Assembly: GCA_003427395.1 (NCBI GenBank)
Contig: BFEA01000281.1
Span: 1,416,409 to 1,444,885, forward strand
Source of the DNA: Chara braunii
Lineage: Eukaryota > Streptophyta > Charophyceae > Charales > Characeae
Reading direction: 5' to 3'
Length of the DNA stretch: 28,477 nucleotides
The position numbers were made by a program, and so were the translations under genes. Below the pieces are notes generated by a model that did not search any database, was not told the DNA's origin, and saw only the letters and a list, made by a program, of their open reading frames with translations. Below, in pieces: positions 1 through 8,888 of this stretch. Within the stretch, counting starts at the first letter, position 1, and the number at the start of each line of letters is the position of its first letter.

Positions 1-87
<87 letters not shown>

Positions 88-91
88 TGTG
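1..91. repeat. (GA)n microsatellite passing into (TG)n
   Basis: An uninterrupted AG/GA dinucleotide tract fills 1-77 and switches to TG repeats at 78-91. The window starts inside it, so its true length is unknown. The TG tract plus GCGGGCACAT (79-100) is mirrored as ATGTGCCCACACAC at 199-219, giving an inverted repeat around about 100 bp. Short peptides read from these bases are simple-repeat artefacts. Confidence 0.97.
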
Positions 92-219
92 CGGGCACAT
101 TTCGGATATATTACGATGGAGCCAACTCCTCCCTCGGTTTTCGAATGTATAGTCTCACGTTCATGGTCCGATACTTTCGGGAAACTTCTAGCGTGAAAAT
201 GTGCCCACACACACACACA

Positions 220-867
220 ACCCCCCCCCCCCACACACACTCGCCTTACCTAGCAGTACTCGGAAATTCAAAATCGCAACCTCACATCCCCTACTGACCT
301 CCCGCGGCCCTTAACATGAACCGAGTGCCCTTGTTTGTCACAAAGTCCTCCACAAGGCCCAAAAAAGCCAAACAAACCAGAAGGAGAAGAAAGAAAGCAA
401 AACAAATTCCTACCCTTCACCCTTCCCCTCTACCCAATTCTACTTATCAGTACCATTACTCACCCTACCCCTTGAGGAGGTGTTGCAGGCCCCTGAGACT
501 CATTTGACCACACCCAGATTATCAAGTTCCCTTCCGGCGGCGATGCCTGAATCAGGCTGGCAGAAAAAAGAAAACAAACAAATTGTGATTTTTTAAGGCT
601 TCCTGCTTTTTTTTTGGGGGGGGGGGGGCTAACCAATCGAATCTGACAGGGAGACGTTTCAGGCTTCTTACGATCATTATAGTGTTACAGGGAACCCTGC
701 AGCAGCCAGCCTGAGTTCAAGCGTCCAACGAGGGAACATGCAGGGGCTGCACCCGGCTTGCAGGTGGGTGATACCGGCCAGGTGACAGCCGATAGCATCA
801 GAGACCATGCACTGGACCAATCCCTGTGCCTCCCCTCCGGTCCCCTCGCCCTACGAACATCAGCAGT
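220..867. other. Non-coding stretch without recognised gene
   Basis: Short open frames here (for example 316-507) have no recognisable domain. The stretch contains a C-run at 221-232 and a T9-G13 homopolymer junction at 607-628. Nothing else can be supported. Confidence 0.6.
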
Positions 868-933
868 CTCTGCTCAATGCTGCACCAGGGAACCAATGGC
901 CTCTGCTCAATGCTGCACCAGGGAACCAATGGC
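868..933. repeat. 33-bp perfect tandem duplication
   Basis: The 33-bp unit beginning CTCTGCTCAATGCTGCACC occurs at 868-900 and again at 901-933 without a mismatch. It lies just beyond the 3' side of the tRNA-like sequence at 971-1040, read on the minus strand. It could be part of a SINE body. The perfect identity suggests a recent duplication or replication slippage. Confidence 0.9.
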
Positions 934-970
934 CTATCTCCAGGTGGCGGGGGCCACGACAGTACATGAG

Positions 971-1040
971 GGCAGTGGGATTTGAACCCAAGACCTCCTG
1001 AATGCCACTTGCGTGGATTACCAACTGAGCTCGGCCGCTG
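971..1040 (-). repeat. tRNA-like Pol III head (SINE-like), not a functional tRNA
   Basis: On the minus strand an A-box-like GCTCAGTTGGT (1030-1020) is followed 31 bases later by a B-box-like GGTTCAAATCC (988-978), one mismatch from the tRNA consensus. A T-arm-like stem of four pairs surrounds the TTCAAAT loop. No seven-base acceptor stem pairs and no convincing anticodon arm is visible. The reading is a tRNA-derived SINE head or decayed tRNA pseudogene, with the body continuing minus-ward into the duplicated sequence at 868-933. Confidence 0.55.
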
Positions 1041-1150
1041 GATTGATTTCCTGCTTCGCCCTTCCATGTGTCCTTGAAAGGCAATCAACGCAGTCCAAGC
1101 CAGGGCAAAAGTCGCTTCTCTGTAAGCATATATGTAAGGGAAGGGACGCT

Positions 1151-1333
1151 GGGCCCCGAGGCCAAGTCCCACACCAGCATTGAGTTTCCTCAATGCCCGA
1201 ATCTGGACGTGTTTGCAGAGAGGTGCAGTTGAGGAAACTCAACGCGGTTTTCTGCAGGCCTCCACAACCATGTCCAGATTCAAGTGTTGAGGACATCCAG
1301 CACTGTCCGTGGGACTACTTGGCCCTGGTTCCC
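1151..1333. repeat. Long imperfect nested inverted repeat
   Basis: The arms face each other around a centre near 1240. GAATCTGGAC (1199-1208) pairs perfectly with 1272-1281. The left-arm text around 1151-1180 (GGCCAAGT, CCCAC, CAGCATTG) recurs in reverse complement at about 1295-1333 with mismatches. A 14-bp word TTGAGTTTCCTCAA (1180-1193) recurs as its exact reverse complement at 1229-1242. Several open frames crossing the region are shadows of this repeat. The origin is probably a foldback element or inverted duplication. Confidence 0.7.
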
Positions 1334-1511
1334 AGGACGTGCTGCTCCCCACAAATAAGTTTGGAGGCACCGAACTGCGGGCCCCTTCAACAGACCTGGG
1401 CTGGTATCCCTTCTTTTTTGTTTGAAAAATATCTGCCAATGGTACACCATTGCTGGTGTTCTGGAAAAGAGGGAGAGAGGGGGGGGAAGGATTGTTTCAA
1501 AGACGAATCCC

Positions 1512-2360
1512 TTTTTTTTTTTTTCCCCTATGTCAACGGCCTGGGCTGATGCTAGGGGTGCTGATAAGAGAAGGCACCACTAGCACTCCTGGAGGGAGAT
1601 CCCACTACCGATGTATGTGGATTAGTGTTTAAGGTGTGTGACTGTCAGGCATCGTGGATTTGGCAGGAAATCAGCGGTAGCCTGTTTTGCGAATTAAGCC
1701 TGGGAAAAGGATGTTTTCTTTTGCTCTCCCATTTGTAGGTTTTCCTTTCGTTTTTGTTTCTGGGGTCCTGTGGCTGTCCCAAATGTGCGTGAAATCACAG
1801 CCAATTTTTTTGGTTCGTGAAATCACACACGTTTCACTCACGGCGAAAGCAAAGACGAATGGCTTCATTGCTGGAAATTGATTGTGGTTTGGGAGGTGTT
1901 TGGGAGGGTTCGATCCCCTCACCTACAGCAAATGGTGTATGGAATTACTCTTGCCCTCCTTCGCCAAAGAGAATTTCTGTCAGAACAACCGAACAGCGTG
2001 CACTGCGGCCTATTTCAAGGAAACCTCAGACTATTGTCAATGAATATGGTCCGTGGGGCCACTCACATGCAGTCGTCTTGACTGCCACAGCCATGGTCAG
2101 TGAATCATACCCTGACATCTGACACACCGCCTGGAGCAGACACCATCTGTGAGAAGAGCACTTTGTTTTCCTTTTTTGCAGTTTTTCCTTCATTTGTTTG
2201 GTCATGAAACGTATTTTTGCGTTTATTTTCCCTATTTCACGCTGCCACCCACCTGTCCCCCACCTGTCCCACACCCGTCACACTAATCCACATACATGGC
2301 TAGTGGGATCTCCCTCCTGGGGAGGCTCCATCTGTTGGTGGGAGGAGCACTGAGAGACGA
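1512..2360 (-). mobile_element. A-tailed retroposon copy split by a later insertion
   Basis: The segment 1547-1590 (GCTAGGGGTGCTGATAAGAG and following) and the segment 2318-2350 (GGAGGCTCCATCTGTTGGTG) match successive parts of the same element present in reverse orientation at 25626-25766. That copy has GTGCTAGAGGTGCTGATAAG followed by GAGGCTCCATCTATTGGTG with no gap of this size. The T-run at 1512-1524 corresponds to the A-tail of the family. The two halves are separated by the inverted-repeat element at 1591-2317, so the host copy is older than that insertion. Confidence 0.6.
1591..2317. mobile_element. 727-bp inverted-repeat (MITE-like) element
   Basis: The ends are 38-bp inverted repeats: 1591-1628, starting GGAGGGAGATCCCACTA, and 2280-2317, ending TAGTGGGATCTCCCTCC, with about two differences. 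It sits inside an older retroposon whose two halves flank it. Open frames inside (1687-1881, 1817-2122, 2274-2026) show no transposase or other recognisable domain, so it is a non-autonomous element. The target duplication cannot be read unambiguously; a CCT/TCCT overlap is possible. Confidence 0.7.
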
Positions 2361-2736
2361 AACCTTCTTGTCCTTTTTTTTTTTTTGCGAAAGTTGTAAA
2401 AAAGTTGTGCTTCACACATTCAGCCAATAGGGTGCCACTACTAATCAAATTCAGAGGATGCCCTCTCAGCTGTGACGCATTCATACTTCAATTTCCAAAG
2501 AACCTCGCGAGGTTCCGTGGGAAAAAAAGAACATTTTGGAGGGAAAACCAGGGTGCAGTCAAGGTTTTCAATTTTAAATGCATTCCAGTCACGATTTCAC
2601 AAATGTTGCTCCAAAGCGAGGAAAGTCGTGAAGGTATCCAACCCGCCAGCTTGAGGGTTGGGTCGGAATGTGTTGTATTCGAGAAATGCAGGAAGTGCAT
2701 TTAGAACTGGAAATGTGACTGCGCCGTAGTTACTCC
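2361..2736. other. Unassigned intergenic sequence
   Basis: The stretch contains a T-run at about 2377-2390 and two unremarkable overlapping frames (2405-2704 plus, 2700-2488 minus) without a recognisable domain. I see no gene or repeat that I can support. Confidence 0.5.
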
Positions 2737-2889
2737 TTTAAACCACCAGTACTTGGGCGACGCCTTAGCGTTAACGCTACGCGATTTCCGTGGCCGGCGG
2801 GCCGTCGATAAATCGAATCGACAGCCCGCGCTGCTTCAAGATTTGGGTGGCCCACGCGGCGCGCAGTGCCCAAATACTGGTGGTTTAAA
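2737..2889. mobile_element. 153-bp MITE-like element, TTTAAA-type ends
   Basis: The terminal inverted repeats are 22 bp: TTTAAACCACCAGTACTTGG at 2737 onward and its near-perfect reverse complement at 2868-2889. The inside contains the perfect palindrome AGCGTTAACGCT near 2768 and a GC-rich hairpin with arms GTCGAT/ATCGAC and GCGGGC/GCCCGC near 2796-2829. There is no coding capacity. It shares its right TTTAAA with the next element. Confidence 0.72.
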
Positions 2890-3022
2890 CCACCAGTACT
2901 TCCTAAAGTCGTGCCTACGTGATACGGGCCACTACAGGAGCGCCCAAATTCATCCAACTAGAAATGTTTCTACTCTATTTTTTTCAGCGGCCGATAGTTG
3001 GGCCAAGTACTGGTGGTTTAAA
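2884..3022. mobile_element. 139-bp MITE-like element abutting the previous one
   Basis: It starts with TTTAAACCACCAGTACTT (2884-2901) and ends with the exact reverse complement (3005-3022). Its interior does not resemble that of the element at 2737-2889, although both use the same terminal sequence. Together they create a near-perfect palindrome at 2872-2901 centred on the shared TTTAAA. Confidence 0.65.
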
Positions 3023-3125
3023 AGATCACATTTCAAGGACAGGTGATCCTCGAAAGTCAAGGACCAGTTCTCAGAGCGTTTTCACTTTTTTTTCTCAAGG
3101 ATTCCACTTCAAGTACAGGTGGAAC

Positions 3126-4260
3126 AAACTGCGAGGGATTTTTCCTGATCCATAATGAATTGGTGGGAAGTAAGACTGCAAGCGACTATTAAAACTTCGA
3201 CTGTAGTAAACCCCAGCAGGGAAAACTGCCAGTAACTCTTTCGGCAAGACTGCAAGCGACTATTAAAACTTCGACTGTAGTAAACCCCAGCAGGGAAAAC
3301 TGCCAGTAACTCTTTCGGCAAGACTGCAAGCGACTATTAAAACTTTGACTGTAGTAAACCCCAGCAGGGAAAACTGCCAGTAACTCTTTCGGCAAGACTG
3401 CAAGCGACTATTAAAACTTTGACTGTAGTAAACCCCAGCAGGGAAACTGCGAGTAACTCATTCGGCTAAGTCAGTAAGGTATCCAGAAAAAGTGTGACTA
3501 TGTTCCGAGTAAATCTCAGAGCTGTGAAAAATACCGTCGATTCACACGACAATACTGCTGCGGATTTACACAGGGCTTTTTTGAAAAATCATACACACGA
3601 CAATACTGCTGCGGATTTACACAGGGCCTTTTTGAAAAATCCAAAAGTAGCGACGACAGGCAGAATGCATTCCTCAGAGCTTGGCGAGAAGTAAAAGTAC
3701 TCGAAAAACGTGGGAGCGCGTTCCGGGTAAGTCTTAGAGCTGTGGAAAACGCTCTATACTGCTGCCTGATTTACACAGGGCCTTTGTTGAAAAATCCAAA
3801 AGTAGCGACGACAGACCGAATGCATTTCTCGAAGCTTTTTCACTGTATTACTTCAAAATTTTCAGACGGAACCAAAGATAATATTGCTCTACGAGAGAAA
3901 TGGAGAAAGGTAGAACGCCTGTGCTGACTTCACGTGGTGATTTTCCTTCTGAGAAGAACAGCAAGTATCTATTAGCAGTGTAGAATTCCCATTCAACTCG
4001 GAGTTTATTTTTTCCCTCCTGTTGAGGCTGGATTTCTGGCTCCGGCTGAAACCGGAAGAGGGATGCCAGACTTGAGCTCCCATAGCCTCGTAGGCTATGG
4101 TTGCTTCACTCTTGGTTCTACTTGATTATTTTTCGAAGAGCTTTTCTCAATTCCGACTGTCTTCACATATCTGGTGTGTTGCTACTCTGCAGCGTGCTTG
4201 TGTGACACGAACGGCTGATTTCAGCATATGTTGATGTCGGCTTCTCGCTTTCCTTTGCAA
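3126..4260 (+). repeat. Element P 5' terminal-repeat-like leader
   Basis: Several blocks of this stretch recur in the same order and orientation at 20863-21215: the opening AAACTGCGAGG plus GATCCATAATGAATTGG, the unit ending in TAACTCTTTC, the CGTGGGAG/GTTCCG block, and the closing CATAGCCT-to-TTATTTTTCGAAGAG block followed by ATCTGGTGTGTTGCTACTC. The copy here is longer because of internal tandem repeats. It lies just upstream of the Gag-like start codon at 4395, and its partner lies downstream of the RT, so the pair looks like LTRs or the pseudo-LTRs of Penelope-like elements. Internal repeats include a 51-bp duplication (3543-3593 and 3594-3644) with a third partial copy near 3754-3812. 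Confidence 0.65.
3172..3466 (+). repeat. Four tandem 74-bp units
   Basis: The units start at 3172, 3246, 3320 and 3394, each beginning AAGACTGCAAGCGACTATTA and containing GACTGTAGTAAACCCCAGCA. The first three are nearly identical; the last loses one A and diverges at its end. The related terminal-repeat copy near 20910 has only one diverged unit, so the array expanded in, or was lost from, one end. Minus-strand frames across it (3321-3109, 3395-3189) are repeat artefacts. Confidence 0.93.
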
Positions 4261-4394
4261 CTGGTAAGGACAGTGGTAACCGGCCAGGAGGTGATCACTT
4301 GGTTCGGTGACCCTGGAGTTATAGGTAGAACTAGATCAGATAGTTACTACACTAGAAGACACACGATACTGCTCGATCTACTCTAGATTGAGAA

Positions 4395-5157
4395 ATGAAC
4401 GGGAACGGGAGCAAAGGCGGGTTCAGCTTTGGGATTTGACCACATGGCCCACCGCAAGGGAATGGAGGAAGACAAGGTGGACAGGGAGGACAAGGAGGAC
4501 AAGGAGGAAAAGGAGGATGGAACGGAAATGGAGCGGGGGGTGGGAACAATGGAAACGGTGGAGGATCAAGAGGATGGAATAACGGAAGCGGAGGAGGACC
4601 AGGAGGATGGAACAATGCCAACGGAGGAAGTGGAAATTGGAACAACAACAGGAACAGAGGAGGGTGGAACAATGGAGGAGGATGGCAGCAAAAGGGACCT
4701 AAGTGTTACAACTGTGGCATGTTCGGACATATCTCACGAGAATGTCAGGCGCCACGACAATACTACCAAGAGTCCCGGCAGAACAACCAATCTCCAACAG
4801 GCGAGTGAAGGATCAAGCAGCTCGAACGAATGCATTGAAGCAGCAAAGACGACGATGTTCCGTAAGGAAGTAGAGGAATCGTTAAGGTGTACGGCAGGTT
4901 TCGTAAAAAAGTAGGCGGAGAAGGAGGAGGAGGAACGCCAACTAAAGAAGGAGGCAGAACAAAAAAGAAAGAAAGCAGAGGAGGAGAGAACAGCAAGAGA
5001 ATGGGCAAATAGGCCGGCGTTACAAAAGAAACAGGCTAAAGAACTGAAGGAGGCGGAGCGAAACTGGGAGTTCGAATAAATGCTGGCATAACAGAAAAAG
5101 TCGATGGAAGAAGAGTTTGAGAGAACACTTGAAATGACCGGTGGGCCAGACACCTAA
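4395..5157 (+). pseudogene. Element P Gag-like Gly/Asn-rich, CCHC-knuckle, coiled-coil protein (decayed)
   Basis: The frame opening at ATG 4395 reads MNGNGSKGG, meets a TGA at 4437, then continues as a low-complexity Gly/Asn/Trp-rich tract with GGQGG and GGWNN repeats to a CCHC zinc knuckle at 4704-4745 (CYNCGMFGHISREC, spacing C-x2-C-x4-H-x4-C) and a stop at 4806. A second frame carries on from about 4809 with a Lys/Glu-rich coiled coil (EEEERQLKKEAEQKRKKAEE) up to 5157, broken by TAG 4912, TAA 5077 and TAA 5089. Element A has the same three parts in the same order, which supports one ancestral protein split by a frameshift. Zinc knuckles of this form are typical of Gag-like nucleic-acid-binding proteins. 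It probably bound the element RNA. Confidence 0.7.
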
Positions 5158-5216
5158 ACGTGGAGCGTTCCCTCCTGTCACCGATTAAATGGTTCAAAAA
5201 ATAAAAATCTAAACCC

Positions 5217-5471
5217 ATGAAAATCACCTCTCTGCAGTGGCAGATTGCCCATCGCTGTCTACCAACCAATGATTGGCTGACCGACTGTACTAATTTAGAA
5301 CAAAAAGGTCAGTTACTTCCATGTTGTAGGCGGTGTCACAGCCTTGAGTCTACTTACTCCGAATCCTGCCAAGTGGCACAAATTGCTCAACCAACATTAT
5401 TTACTCAGAATACTCGGACAACCATCTGGTATTATTTTAGCCTTGATTTAACTCCCTCCGAATCATGCTAA
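5217..5471 (+). pseudogene. Possible LINE RT zinc-binding (zf-RVT-like) fragment
   Basis: The 84-residue frame contains WQIAHRCLPTNDWL followed by CCRRCHSLEST and a later SESC. This resembles the zf-RVT region at the C-terminus of many non-LTR retrotransposon ORF2 proteins: W-x4-H/R-x2-LPT-x-D-x-L, then a CxxC pair, then H/C. The expected histidine before the last cysteine is not seen. The fragment lies between the Gag-like and SAP-like parts of element P and may be a separate LINE scrap inserted there. A near-repeat of CTCCGAATC-TGC-AAGTGGC occurs at its end. The match is by eye and weak. Confidence 0.35.
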
Positions 5472-5868
5472 GTGGCCGAGATTGGCATTGATTGCTCCTG
5501 CCATCCCTGACTATCCCAACAAATCGTATTGACAAAAGGAACATTGACGGAGGGACGTATGGATGTTAGCGAAAAGACTCCCCGGGGGGTTCCAGGGAGG
5601 GATTCCGTGTGTAGAATTTTTACGTTCAGGACAAGATCTCTGGCAGGGAAAGGGCATGGGGTGGGAAAGGGTCAGGAAAATCCAAGGGAGGGCGAAGTGG
5701 GAATGAGGGTTCTATGTTTGTCCAGTCCTTGAAAGTTGAACGATAGTATCTTATCTCATCCAAAACCTGTTGACCCTCTATCGCCAACACTAACACTGGT
5801 GGGGGCATTTGTTTTTTTTTTTTGTTTTTTTTTTTAAAAGAAAACTTAAAAACAGGCTGAAAGGGCTA

Positions 5869-6497
5869 ATGACAAGTGAGAGGGTAGTAAAAGCAAAGGC
5901 AAAACTGAGCACGCCACAACCTGCATCATCGTCATCAAAAGAGGAGGAAGAGGGGATAGAGCAGGAAAGACTAGAGAAGCGAAAATTACAACAGGGCCAG
6001 ACATCCGGAGGACAAGCAATCCCGGCTGGCACTCCGGCCAAGATCAGACGACCAAGCATTACTAACGATACGCCAACACGTGTGATGGAAAAAAGCGAGG
6101 TTATAGGAGATGCACAAGCTACAAAAGGGGGAAGAGCAAAACCCGAAGAGAAGGCTATGAGTCTACTCTATGGGAAAGTGCCCCTGTGGACGTCAACAGC
6201 AAGATCGAAGCTACCTTCAGAAAACACATAAGAAAGTTTTTGAATAAAAAGAGTGTCCCGACGATCCAAGAGATGTGCAGGGAAGCGGGTGTGTCCTATT
6301 GTGGACGTCCAAAGGCGGTCGACGAGTTAATATTGTTAATTGAACCCCAAGTCATGCACTTCTACAAGTCATCACGTACACCATGTCAAGGAGGAATCAT
6401 GATCCGTGAGCCACCTACAAACACAAGGCGTGCACCAAGGACGCCACCAAACCCAAACGAGCATCGGGATCCGTCCGATGAATTTTGCATGGAATGA
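5869..6497 (+). pseudogene. Element P linker with SAP-like helix domain (frameshifted)
   Basis: From ATG 5869 one frame gives a Lys/Glu/Ser-rich linker (MTSERVVKAKAKLST, then EEEEGIEQERLEKRKLQQGQ) to 6231. A second frame entered around 6150-6186 continues as DVNSKIEATFRKHIRKFLNKK and a segment TIQEMCREAGVSYCGRPKAV followed by DELI, which resembles the helix-extension-helix of SAP-type nucleic-acid-binding domains. Element A has a similar segment, SGGIGFADKFRDLVIEGF, at the same place just before its GIY-YIG. A one-base frameshift joins the two parts. The basic Pro-rich tail (NTRRAPRTPPNPNEHRDPSD) ends at 6497. SAP assignment is by pattern only. Confidence 0.5.
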
Positions 6498-6697
6498 TTT
6501 ACATTTTTACATAAGTCTACGTCACCAGTTAGCTGGTAGGCTGGAAGTAGGTATAAAAAACCTTAGATTAGATATCGAAAAGATCATGAGAATATGTGTA
6601 GTAATCCTAGTCTGCAAAAGGGAAATAAAATGGGGAACTAAATTTCTTGAGAACTGGGTTTACCTGATCGAGAATGACTTAGATAAGTGGGAAAACC

Positions 6698-7389
6698 CTT
6701 CTTCTTGTGTGTGTCCTTTTAGATGCCGGTTCGTATGCATCCTACATAGGGCAAACGTCAAGACCATTGCATGAGCGATGGAGTGAACATGTCTACTGTA
6801 CTAATAACCTACATACAGTTAATAAATCAAAGCTATATAGTTGGTTATGAACTGGGGATGTAAGAACTATATCGCCCTCCCTATTTCCTTTGTCTCTGAT
6901 CATGATCTACCTAATCTAGAAAGTGTATTAATTGAAAGATGGTCGCCTTCACTAAACTTTACTTGTCAAAGACATATTTCTAGTAAATCTAATTGTAAGG
7001 GTAGGAAGGAACGTAAAAAGTCTAGACATAATGACTTCCCAGATGAACGACTTATCATTTTTAAGTCAAGAAACTTAGAATCCGTTAATCTTGTTAACAT
7101 ATGTAAGGACGCATCCAAAAGGGATGGACTACTATTTTTGTCAGGTGGAAAAATCTGGGTACCTGACGGAAAAGTAGTGCTACGAAAAATTGGGCAAAGT
7201 ATTTTTTCGATGGTGACTTCCATTATCCCACTATCTGAACTTAAAGATAAACTGGAAGGAGAAGGGTATTTCATCTTTCATTGTCTGAAAGGTGGGACTC
7301 TCTCAAAACGGAATAGAGAACTGAAAGAGAATCTCCATAAGATTCTAAAAATATCTAAGAAAAAAATAAGTTTTACAAATGTACTTTAG
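6698..7389 (+). pseudogene. Element P GIY-YIG endonuclease domain and C-terminal extension (decayed)
   Basis: The frame at about 6698-6849 reads VCVLLDAGSYASYIGQTSRP and continues LHERWSEHV, the YIG strand plus the R-x3-H helix of GIY-YIG nucleases. It stops in TGA at 6848. The next frame (6841-7389, 182 codons, the longest open stretch in the window) supplies LPNLESVLIERWSPSLNF, matching the C-terminal glutamate helix and the terminal P-x-LN motif of the fold, then a Lys/Arg-rich segment and an unknown domain ending in KKKISFTNVL. GIY-YIG enzymes nick DNA; in Penelope-like elements this primes reverse transcription at the target. The first strand reads VLL instead of GIY, and element A has IVL there. 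The frame 6498-6774 just upstream has no recognised domain. Confidence 0.72.
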
Positions 7390-7893
7390 AAGAATTACCC
7401 GAACTCTTTCAAGCTACTGACCTTTTCTCTAAAGCTAGCAACTGAAAAATTTCCCAGACTTAAATAATCATCCTATAGTAAAATTACGTTATAAATTTCA
7501 ATTCTTTATTCCATCTTTAAAATGTCATTCCAATTTTAAAATTTTTCGTCTTACTTGAAAACTTTCCTTCAAGAATGGGGTATCCCTTCTTATTTAAACC
7601 GCATGCTGGAGATGGAATGAAAGTATGGATCAGTTCATGAAATATTTTAATTGGACTGTCATTCTAAGTAAGGATTTTTAGTCATAAATAGGTTAATCAA
7701 ATCTAAATTAGAATATATTTGTTGTAATAGAATGAAACTTTAATTAAAACATTTCATAAACTCGTCCAGACTTTCATTTCATCTTGAACAAAGAGATGTA
7801 GTTGGAAAGGAAAGTTCATATTTAGACGAGAATTTATCAAATAAAATTGTAAATTTTAGAATAGGACGAAAATTGGAATGATAATTTATAAAT
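7390..7893 (+). other. AT-rich decayed interior of element P
   Basis: The stretch lies between the GIY-YIG extension and the pre-RT domain. Fragments such as TLEELPELFQATDLFSKA (just after 7381) are in frame for short spans only. No domain is recognisable. It corresponds in position to the 11548-11213 open frame of element A. Confidence 0.5.
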
Positions 7894-8888
7894 ATGAAGG
7901 ATTTTTTTTTTATGAAACTTTTATTTCTCATGGGAATTTTTATGTTGAGGGACGTAATAGGAGTTATGTGGAGGAAATTTGGTTTTAATACGCGTCAAAG
8001 ACATTGTATATCAGTATCGTATGATAATGGTCTACACAAAAAAATGATAAGGAGAGTAATGGTTGATCGCCTAATGAACTGTCTTCCTCTTGCTGAATCC
8101 GTATTCATATGTAAGAAGCTCATAACTGTCTTGCGCAAGAACAAATCAGTTGTTGATATTCTCCATAACCACCGGACTGTCGCACTGATTCCCGTGGGAG
8201 TATGAACACGTGCAAATTTAAACCTTTCAACTACGGGAGCACACGTGATATGTAAAATAAGCAATATGGAAGAAGTAGATTCATTTGTAAAAAACGCTAT
8301 AAATATTATATATCTGGATCAGAAGAAAAGAAAGATTATGATATTAGCTGAGATTAATAACGCCTTGTTGTAGATTGGAATCAAGACCCCGTTGTTGATA
8401 ACCGACATATCAGGTTGCTTAAACACTTGACCTACTTTAAGTAACTTTGACCCAAACACTTTGGCCTATCTGAAAAGATAGGGAAGAAAATTTATATTAA
8501 CGGCAGTTGATAAAAATCCAACAGAAACTGTAATAGTGTGTCATGAGGTTTATGCAAAAGGGATGAGGGATGTATCTTGGGAAAATTGAAGTTTCTCCGT
8601 AGAATGGAGATATGAAGTCGAAACCCTAGTCTTTTAATGTCAAAGAAAATCCAACGAGGCGAGCCTAGCTAAAATTGAAAAATGAGACAAATCAAGAAAA
8701 TGTTGACGAGCTTATATTATCCCTAAGAATAAGGATCTATGTAAGTTTCGTCCCATTAGCCCATCCTTCTTAGAACCCTTGAGATTAACAGGGAGCCTTG
8801 AAGCCTGCGCTCTTAATCACCTCTTATCTATGTTACGAAAGAACATGCACTTCAATATGAAGTTCACAAATTTGTTAGTAGAAGTAGT
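7894..8888 (+). pseudogene. Element P pre-RT domain and RT fingers (RT0, motifs 1-2), interrupted at 8889
   Basis: One reading frame covers the whole stretch with eight premature stops (five TGA, two TAG, one TAA) and no frameshift. It begins with KFGFNTRQRHCIS and a helical segment, then LHNHRTVALIPVGV and GAHVICKIS, which align with MHNHRTAARNVVGV and GHVTCKLSS of element A. Next comes KFILTAVDKNPTETVIVC followed by HEVYAKGMRD (about 8488-8575), matching the DKG-type RT0 segment of Penelope-like RTs. RT motif 2 follows as IIPKNKDLCKFRPISPSF with EPLRL (8716-8787). The frame ends in FTNLLVEVV where element A sequence starts. Palm and thumb resume at 19655. Confidence 0.75.

Noticed and set aside
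971-1040. Functional tRNA gene
   Set aside because: A and B boxes are present but acceptor and anticodon arms cannot be formed.
3109-3395. Repeated minus-strand peptide (KELLAVFPAGVYYS) as a repeat protein
   Set aside because: It follows the 74-bp tandem array, whose length is not a multiple of three, so frames change at each unit.
3172-3466. CRISPR array
   Set aside because: The units are contiguous 74-bp repeats without variable spacers, in a eukaryotic retroelement leader.
4352-4672. 106-codon minus-strand Pro-rich frame (HPP, CPPCPP repeats)
   Set aside because: It is the antisense shadow of the Gly/Asn-rich Gag-like tract on the plus strand.
4429-4914. 161-codon plus frame rich in Glu/Asp/Thr
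   Set aside because: Its first part is an out-of-frame reading of the Gly-rich tract; only the last ~30 codons join the real coiled coil. The frame from 4395 contains the zinc knuckle.
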